Shown one piece after another: positions 58,960-64,000 of a stretch of DNA of 64,000 nucleotides. The notes below the pieces were generated by a model that did no database searches, had not been told where the DNA came from, and saw nothing but the letters and a program-made list of their open reading frames with translations. Source of the stretch: Thiotrichaceae bacterium (GTDB lineage Bacteria > Pseudomonadota > Gammaproteobacteria > Beggiatoales > Beggiatoaceae); assembly GCA_028688145.1 (NCBI GenBank), contig JAQTYU010000001.1, positions 330,284 through 394,283 on the forward strand, written 5' to 3'. Every line of letters begins with the position of its first letter. Position 1 is the first letter of the stretch. The position numbers were made by a program, and so were the translations under genes.

Positions 58960-60654
58960 TTAAGCTTTATTTTCAGGGGATAAGCGTTTAACTCTGATTA
59001 AAATCCAAGCTGACATTAAAAAGCTGATAATAATCACCATAACCAACAGTTTTATCAGCAAGGGAAATTCTTGCTGTTCTACAGGTGGGGCAACTTTTAC
59101 TATCGCTGGCATGGGCGCAACATACGGAAAGGCATTATCCACTAAGCTATTAAAACGCTTGCTGTTATCGACAATTGGCGCGTGTCGAAATTTATAAATT
59201 AAATTATTATAAATGTCGTTAAAAGTCACATCGGCTTCTAAGTTCACACCCGCATGATGTGCGCCATACAAGGTATTGGCGGCTACGATATTTTCCACAC
59301 TGGGGGTAAAATCGTGATTGCCTTCTTCTTGTAGGGTGTCTGCGGTGTAACCCACGTTGATTCCAGAGAAGGAAAACTTACTATTTTGTCCTTGATTGTT
59401 ATCAAGAATAATATTGAATATTAGGATATTACGGAAAGCTGTACGCACTAATTTAATGCCATCACCGCTGTTATGTTGAATCGTATTTTCCAGCAGTAAA
59501 TTGTAAGCTGCATTGTCCAAAGCAATCGCGGGCAGTTTTGCCACCGAAGTACCGTCAGTCATTTTTCCAAGGGCGAGCACCTGTTCTTGCTGCAAACTGG
59601 CATCAGATTGATGTTGACGGCTACCGTTGTTTGTAAAACGGTTATGCTGCACAATATTTAGCAACGCGCCCCCTTCCAAACACAAGCCTTGTTTATCATT
59701 ATCAATGAATTGGTTATCAGCAATTACATTACCTACGCCGCCATCGACATATAAACCTGCCGCATGGTTTGCTTGAAATAAATTTTCCTGAATCAGATTG
59801 TACGCAGGCAAACTTTCAACCCCTTTAAGAATCGGGTTACGGATTGCCCCAAGCACAAAATCACTTTCATTGCCGATCCATTCTTCACCGAGCGGCGTGT
59901 CTGTCATTAAAAAACCTGCGTGCCAATTGGAAACATCTTGGGTTTGGGTGAATTGGTTATGAACGACCCGAATTTCTTTCACCTCCCCAATAAATGCCAA
60001 GCCGCCATTTTGATTATTTTCAAAGCGATTATTGCTAATCAAGCCCGCGCTGATTTTACCTTGGAGTAAAGCTCCGCGTTGATTGGCTTGTAGATTTAAG
60101 TTTTCGAGCGTGAAATTTTTTACCGCTTTCAGATAAATCCCGACTTTGCTCGCACTGATCTCAAAATCTTTCAGTTTAAAGTTTTCGATGTTTTCCCCCA
60201 TGAACACAAAATTTTCCGCATTACCGATGATTTTGGTGGGGCTGCCTTGCAAACTGATGCCTGTTTTTAACACAATCGTTTCATCAAACTTGAGTTGTGC
60301 GGCGGTGATTTGTACTTGTGCGGGGGGCTGGAGCGTATTTAAAAATGTGTTTAACGCTTGGGTGCTGTCACCTGTGAAACTGTGTAATGGCGCAGCCGTT
60401 GGCATCGTCGCTAATTGCTGGGTGATTTTTTGTTCAAGCTGCGCGGTGTATAACTGATAATCGTCAATCAGCGCGAAGTTTAGTTTTAACTGCTCCGCTT
60501 TCATCATCACTTGGCTTTCTTTGAGGGTTTTGGCTTCAATACTTTTTGCGGGTGCGCGTTCTAAGGGCGGTAATTGATAAGTGGCAGTGAGCGGAGCAGC
60601 AATGAGGTTATGGGTAAAAAAACATAGGCAACAGCCTAAGAGTTTTAATTTCAT
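58960..60654 (-). CDS. Right-handed parallel beta-helix protein, membrane-anchored
   Basis: 564 residues: signal peptide, an N-terminal helical region (about 40-95), then a long parallel beta-helix with many N-x-I/L...N-N-x-F turns (ISNNRFENNQNGG, VIADNQFIDN, LLENTIQHNSGDG, VAANTLYGAHHAG), resembling NosD/pectin-lyase folds. A proline-rich linker, one TM helix (about 530-552) and a basic RVKRL tail follow, so the helix probably faces the periplasm. It could be a carbohydrate-active or scaffold protein; not assignable. Confidence 0.75.
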   Translation of the reverse strand: MKLKLLGCCLCFFTHNLIAAPLTATYQLPPLERAPAKSIEAKTLKESQVMMKAEQLKLNFALIDDYQLYTAQLEQKITQQLATMPTAAPLHSFTGDSTQALNTFLNTLQPPAQVQITAAQLKFDETIVLKTGISLQGSPTKIIGNAENFVFMGENIENFKLKDFEISASKVGIYLKAVKNFTLENLNLQANQRGALLQGKISAGLISNNRFENNQNGGLAFIGEVKEIRVVHNQFTQTQDVSNWHAGFLMTDTPLGEEWIGNESDFVLGAIRNPILKGVESLPAYNLIQENLFQANHAAGLYVDGGVGNVIADNQFIDNDKQGLCLEGGALLNIVQHNRFTNNGSRQHQSDASLQQEQVLALGKMTDGTSVAKLPAIALDNAAYNLLLENTIQHNSGDGIKLVRTAFRNILIFNIILDNNQGQNSKFSFSGINVGYTADTLQEEGNHDFTPSVENIVAANTLYGAHHAGVNLEADVTFNDIYNNLIYKFRHAPIVDNSKRFNSLVDNAFPYVAPMPAIVKVAPPVEQQEFPLLIKLLVMVIIISFLMSAWILIRVKRLSPENKA

Positions 60655-60737
60655 GGGGAGATTCTCGGTAAACGGGAGATTAAAATCAGAGCTTCTAGGT
60701 TTTAAAAAACTAGAATATCTTGAATAAGAAAGATTTT

Positions 60738-60767
60738 CTCGTTCCCATGCTCCCGCGTGGGAATGCG
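60738..60767. repeat. CTCGTTCCCA palindrome, family C copy 2 (degenerate)
   Basis: CTCGTTCCCATGC TCCC GCGTGGGAATGCG, a diverged relative of 30906-30935. It lies upstream of the beta-helix gene; the rest of 60655-60878 shows nothing else. Confidence 0.6.
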
Positions 60768-60878
60768 TATTGCGTCGCTACAGCGGCGCGTTTGGGGCAA
60801 GAATGTGAACCCTTTATCATAATACCTAACTAAACGATTTGCGATCTTGTTTTTATGAGATGTAAAAATTGTTTAAAA

Positions 60879-61250
60879 TTATTTCTCGTGATGCTTGATG
60901 TTTTTTAAATTCTTACTGTTGGAGCGACGTAGGATAATCTCAATGCTCCAACTCATTAAAAATGACATCCAAAAGCTTTGGGAAAATAAAACAAAATATC
61001 CAAGCAAGATTAATGACCAGTTTTTATCACCTATCACTGCAAGCATTGGAAAATTCGCAAAACCATTGGTTAGCAAAACTTGTGCAATGATGATCAATGG
61101 ATAGTGAAGTACATACCATATTTGTCCATAACCATCATCGATTAGATAAAAGCTGCCGCTCATTGGTAATTCTTCTGAGACGACTAGAAAAATATAACAA
61201 GCAATATCTAGCATTGTGACTAACGTAGCTAGCCGCCATTTAATATCCAT
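60879..61250 (-). CDS. Hypothetical small membrane protein
   Basis: 123 residues from ATG 61250 (a GTG at 61274 is also possible). Hydrophobic helices near 8-26, 45-66 and 80-108, with a basic C-terminal tail (RRSNSKNLKNIKHHEK). No motif recognised. It follows the hypothetical at 61287 on the same strand by about 36 bp, so the two may be one unit. Confidence 0.5.
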   Translation of the reverse strand: MDIKWRLATLVTMLDIACYIFLVVSEELPMSGSFYLIDDGYGQIWYVLHYPLIIIAQVLLTNGFANFPMLAVIGDKNWSLILLGYFVLFSQSFWMSFLMSWSIEIILRRSNSKNLKNIKHHEK

Positions 61251-61286
61251 TATTTTTTGCTTAGATACGTGCACCTATGAAACTCA

Positions 61287-61823
61287 TCAAAATGGAATAT
61301 AGTTATTTACACTTAAAAAGTGCCAGCCAAATCTCAATTCCTTTCGTAACAATATAATTTCATCAGCAAGCCACAATGGCGAATAGGACTTATTTTCTGG
61401 TGTGACAGAAGGTAAATTACAGCCAGAAAATAATTTCTCATAAGCTTTATTCAACACAGGGGATTTTAATCTTTCTGATTCTTCTTTTAGATTAAAAGTT
61501 CTCAACAAGTCTTCTATCAGATTCCATCCGTCAAGTAATAAGCGACATGTTTTTGTAGAAGAGGCAAAACGTGTGTTTAATCGACTCAAACTGCCAAAAA
61601 ATTTGTCAAAGTTTTCTTCAGAAGCTTCATTCCAATGGAGTTCTAAGGAACTACTTTCAATAATTTCTTTTAACTCGCCCTCTGAATCGGCATAAACAAG
61701 GTGTTGACTTTCATCAAGTTTAAAGGTATCGCCCTCATCTTTATTTGTCTCCCAAATAAACACTTTTCGCTTACTTTTATAAACAAAAGCCACGGGATAA
61801 TATTCAGTTGCGGGATTACTCAT
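61287..61823 (-). CDS. Hypothetical cytoplasmic protein
   Basis: 178 residues, acidic, no signal peptide or TM. The first 60 residues look like a small beta-rich fold (YYPVAFVYKSKRKVFIWETN), the rest helical, with LLDGWNLIEDLLRTFN central. The length and acidic composition recall immunity-type proteins, but no toxin gene is nearby, so no function is assigned. Confidence 0.5.
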   Translation of the reverse strand: MSNPATEYYPVAFVYKSKRKVFIWETNKDEGDTFKLDESQHLVYADSEGELKEIIESSSLELHWNEASEENFDKFFGSLSRLNTRFASSTKTCRLLLDGWNLIEDLLRTFNLKEESERLKSPVLNKAYEKLFSGCNLPSVTPENKSYSPLWLADEIILLRKELRFGWHFLSVNNYIPF

Positions 61824-61880
61824 TCAGATTCTTTTAAAGTGCACTTTAGGGGATTGTTTTAAATCTTAAATCCCCCTCAT

Positions 61881-61899
61881 TCCCCCTTTTTCAAAGGGG
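61881..61899 (-). terminator. Terminator-like hairpin after hisN
   Basis: CCCCCTTT / AAAGGGGG, 8-bp arms, just past the hisN stop on the minus strand. Same type as 4651-4671. Confidence 0.55.
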
Positions 61900-61904
61900 G
61901 AGGT

Positions 61905-62684
61905 TTAAACCCAATTCAACTTTTCCAACGCCTGTGCATGAACCCGCGCATCCCCCGCCGCCACCACACACCCATTAGAATGCAAGCCTAAAGGCTGACC
62001 TTGCCAGTCAGTGATGATGCCGCCCGCATTTTCCACAATCGGCACAAGCGCACAATAATCATAAGGCGACAACGAAGCTTCAACCACAATATCCACAAAA
62101 CCCGTCGCAAGCAGCGCGTAAGCATAACAATCACCGCCATAAATCGGGGTTTTAATCGAATCACGCACATTGGCAAAACCTTGAACATGTTCAGGTTTCA
62201 CAAACATGTGGGGCGAAGTCGCGTATAAAATCGCTTGTGACAAATCCGCACAAGCACGCACTTTCACCGCTTGCGTGTTCAAACTGGTGGGCAAATCCAC
62301 ACCGCCCATCCAACGTTCCCGCAAAATCGGCTGGTCTAAAACCCCGAGCACAGGTTTTCCATGATGCAACAGCGCAATCAATGTTCCGAATAAAGGCTTA
62401 CCCGTGATAAACGATTTCGTGCCATCAATCGGGTCAATCACCCAGACATATTCTGCATCACACTGCGTTTGTCCAAACTCTTCACCATAAATACCGTGCT
62501 CAGGATACGCCTGCGTAATTAAAGCACGTAAAGTTTGTTCAACTTCTCTGTCGGCAATGGTCACGGGGCTGCTGTCTGCCTTGTCGTCCACAGCAATTGG
62601 AGTGCGAAAATAACGCCGAATCACCGTGCCGCTGGCATCTGCCAAACGTTGCACCAAGCCCAAAATTTCGGGGGACAAGCTCAT
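61905..62684 (-). CDS. hisN: Inositol-monophosphatase-family histidinol-phosphatase
   Basis: 259 residues. Metal-binding motifs: GIYGEEFG near 63 (Glu), [15 protein letters not shown] near 81 (D-P-I-D-G-T) and [26 protein letters not shown] text near 185. These are the IMPase family with the HisN-like SFITGKP segment, so histidinol-phosphate is the likely substrate; other sugar or inositol phosphates are possible. Its ATG overlaps the trm112 stop (ATGA). Confidence 0.85.
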   Translation of the reverse strand: MSLSPEILGLVQRLADASGTVIRRYFRTPIAVDDKADSSPVTIADREVEQTLRALITQAYPEHGIYGEEFGQTQCDAEYVWVIDPIDGTKSFITGKPLFGTLIALLHHGKPVLGVLDQPILRERWMGGVDLPTSLNTQAVKVRACADLSQAILYATSPHMFVKPEHVQGFANVRDSIKTPIYGGDCYAYALLATGFVDIVVEASLSPYDYCALVPIVENAGGIITDWQGQPLGLHSNGCVVAAGDARVHAQALEKLNWV

Positions 62685-62869
62685 GATAAGCTTTCCATTT
62701 CTTCCAAGCTGAGAGTGCGGGCTTCTTCGGCAATTAAATTGGGGATGCCGTCTTGAATCGGATAGGCGAGGCGCGAGGCTTTACACCACAATTCTTGGCG
62801 ATCCGCCTTGTAAATTAAAGGGGCTTTAGTGACGGGACACACCAGAATTTCTAAGAGTTTTCTGTCCAT
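62681..62869 (-). CDS. Trm112/YcaR family zinc-ribbon-like protein
   Basis: 62 residues: [18 protein letters not shown], then [20 protein letters not shown]. This is the Trm112/YcaR family, usually found between lpxK and kdsB. Here the first C-P-x-x-K keeps one Cys of the pair and the second site has one Cys, as in many bacterial members. AAGGA precedes tandem ATGs (62872/62869). It overlaps the lpxK 3' end by 44 bp. Confidence 0.85.
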   Translation of the reverse strand: MDRKLLEILVCPVTKAPLIYKADRQELWCKASRLAYPIQDGIPNLIAEEARTLSLEEMESLS

Positions 62870-63845
62870 CATGATTCCTTTTGTGTAAAAGCTGTAAGAG
62901 TTTTTCCCCAAACGGGGCAGGCAAACGCGCCGTGATTGGCAAATACCAAGCATTTTCCCCCGCAAATAAACGACATTTCACTGCATCTTTTTCAGTCATA
63001 ATTACGGGCAAGTTGTCAGTAAATTGCAAATCTGGGGCTTGATAAGCGTGGTGGTCGGGGAAAATGTGCGGGTGTACTTTTAAACCTAAGTCGCGCAAGC
63101 GATTGAAAAAGCGTTCAGGATGTCCAATTCCTGCGACGGCATGAACACTGCGCCCGCGCCATGTGGTCAAGACTTCGTTTAATTCGGGATTTTGCAAGTT
63201 AGTTAAAACTTTAGATTCGTATTGCATCGCATATTCATGACTGCCTGCCATGCCTTTGGTGACGATAAAATCCACTTCACGCAAACGGCTGACAGGTTCA
63301 CGCAACGCGCCCGCAGGCAAACAGCGACGATTGCCATAACGGCGTTCACCGTCCACCACAGCAATTTCAATGTCGCGCTGCAAAGCATAATGCTGCAAGC
63401 CGTCGTCGCTGATAATCACATCGCAGTCATGATGCGCTAATAAAGCTTGCACCGCTAAAATACGTTGCGGCGCGACTGCCACAGGACACGCGCCATGACG
63501 CGCTAATAAAATCGGTTCATCACCTACCACTTTGGGATCGCTGTCGGGGCGCACGGCTTGCGGATAAGTCGTGGCTTCGCCTTTATAACCCCGGCTGATA
63601 ATCGCAGGTTTGAAACCTTGGGCTTTCAGAAATTGGGCAATCCAAATTACTAAAGGGGTTTTGCCCGTGCCGCCCACGCTGAGATTACCAACAATAATCA
63701 CGGGCACGGCGGGGCGATAACTGGGTAATATTTTCCAACGATACAGCACACGACGCAAACGTACTACCGCACAAAATAACCACGCCAGCGGTAATAAGGC
63801 ATAACTCAAGGGGTGGTTACTGTACCAAATCGCATCCCAGCGCAT
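62826..63845 (-). CDS. lpxK: Tetraacyldisaccharide 4'-kinase
   Basis: Phosphorylates the lipid A precursor at the inner membrane. 339 residues from ATG 63845, immediately after the exbD stop; an earlier ATG at 63881 would overlap exbD. The N-terminal membrane helix ([20 protein letters not shown]), the P-loop [13 protein letters not shown] near 52, [11 protein letters not shown] near 146 and [14 protein letters not shown] near 240 are typical. Essential for LPS, like hldE/hldD elsewhere in the window. Confidence 0.93.
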   Translation of the reverse strand: MRWDAIWYSNHPLSYALLPLAWLFCAVVRLRRVLYRWKILPSYRPAVPVIIVGNLSVGGTGKTPLVIWIAQFLKAQGFKPAIISRGYKGEATTYPQAVRPDSDPKVVGDEPILLARHGACPVAVAPQRILAVQALLAHHDCDVIISDDGLQHYALQRDIEIAVVDGERRYGNRRCLPAGALREPVSRLREVDFIVTKGMAGSHEYAMQYESKVLTNLQNPELNEVLTTWRGRSVHAVAGIGHPERFFNRLRDLGLKVHPHIFPDHHAYQAPDLQFTDNLPVIMTEKDAVKCRLFAGENAWYLPITARLPAPFGEKLLQLLHKRNHDGQKTLRNSGVSRH

Positions 63846-63846
63846 A

Positions 63847-64000
63847 TTATTTACTGTCGGTAACTTTTTGTTCGTATTCAAGGCTTACTACATAATTCAA
63901 CGTACCAACCATTTGAACGGCTCTGAGCATCTCCTCATAAGGTGCTTTTGCATCACCGCTAATAATCACAACTGGGTTAGGATTATTTCCTGCCTCTTTT
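63847..64000 (-). CDS. ExbD/TolR-family protein, C-terminal part
   Basis: The window edge cuts it. The visible C-terminus reads NPNPVVIISGDAKAPYEEML, then a VQMVGTLNYV-containing end and stop TAA at 63847. D-A-K/D-x-x-x-x-Y...V is the ExbD/TolR periplasmic domain pattern. The exbD-lpxK neighbourhood is known in several gammaproteobacteria. Confidence 0.8.
   Translation of the reverse strand, partial: KEAGNNPNPVVIISGDAKAPYEEMLRAVQMVGTLNYVVSLEYEQKVTDSK

Noticed and set aside
61287..61823. Possible immunity protein of a toxin system
   Set aside because: Only length and acidity suggest it; no toxin or secretion gene is adjacent, so left as hypothetical.

Overview
The window looks like a chromosomal segment of a sulfur-oxidising gammaproteobacterium, probably Thiotrichales/Beggiatoaceae-like. 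This is inferred from gene content: a fused SoxXA cytochrome, heptose-LPS genes, a DsbD/ApbE redox module, a [NiFe]-hydrogenase small subunit with several cytochromes, and many short palindromic repeats between genes. No rRNA or tRNA gene was seen. Taxonomy is inference only.

Layout. 1-4.7 kb: end of a DUF3570 outer-membrane-type protein, ApbE, DsbD and a small amino-acid-kinase-fold protein. 4.7-9 kb: an RND efflux pair. 9.3-14.2 kb: an AT-rich accessory island with an AlbA_2/Schlafen-type protein, a long inverted repeat, a decayed IS5-family element, and a coiled-coil gene followed by a DUF4407 membrane gene. 14.2-19.4 kb: ogt-ligA and hldD-hldE. 19.5-33.6 kb: a complete type I-C CRISPR-Cas locus. 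Its array has 77 repeats and 76 spacers and reads leftward; cas5c-cas8c-cas7c-cas4-cas1-cas2 lie on the minus strand and cas3 is divergent on the plus strand. 33.8-44.2 kb: a C-S lyase, a CZB protein, an orphan ParA, SoxXA, a giant flavoprotein, a DUF2066 protein, an alpha/beta hydrolase and a hydrogenase maturation protease. 44.4-48.9 kb: murJ-ribF, a dynamin-like GTPase and DUF1841. 49-54.3 kb: a hydrogenase/cytochrome cluster with signs of decay and no large subunit. 54.8-60.7 kb: a chemoreceptor, a substrate-binding protein and a beta-helix protein. 60.9-64 kb: two unknowns, then exbD-lpxK-trm112-hisN.

The most interesting signal is in the cas5c-cas3 intergenic region (31181-31418). On the plus strand there is a degenerate, single CRISPR unit: a 5-bp stem, a 12-nt tail whose last 11 nt equal the array repeat's 3' end (TGGATTGAAAC, the length of a Cas5c-type 5' handle), a 34-nt pseudo-spacer, and a second hairpin. 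The first 11 nt of the pseudo-spacer (ACGTTATGTTT) match perfectly a site at 31233-31243 on the minus strand. That site is preceded by TTC, the canonical type I-C PAM, and the rest of the match is poor. It lies between the predicted promoter of the cas operon (TTGACA-18-TATACT, minus) and a divergent plus-strand promoter. This is the design expected of a CreA/CreR-type crRNA-like regulator, by which Cascade would repress its own operon rather than cut DNA. A 60-codon ORF with a strong ribosome-binding site is the first ORF behind the cas promoter and is a candidate partner.

A second theme is the damaged hydrogenase branch. The HoxK/HyaA-type small subunit ends just before a palindromic element and has no large subunit beside it, the cytochrome b561 gene is frameshifted, and a small cytochrome c gene has two in-frame TGA codons. 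Between the two damaged cytochromes lies an intact fused haem-porin resembling Cyc2.
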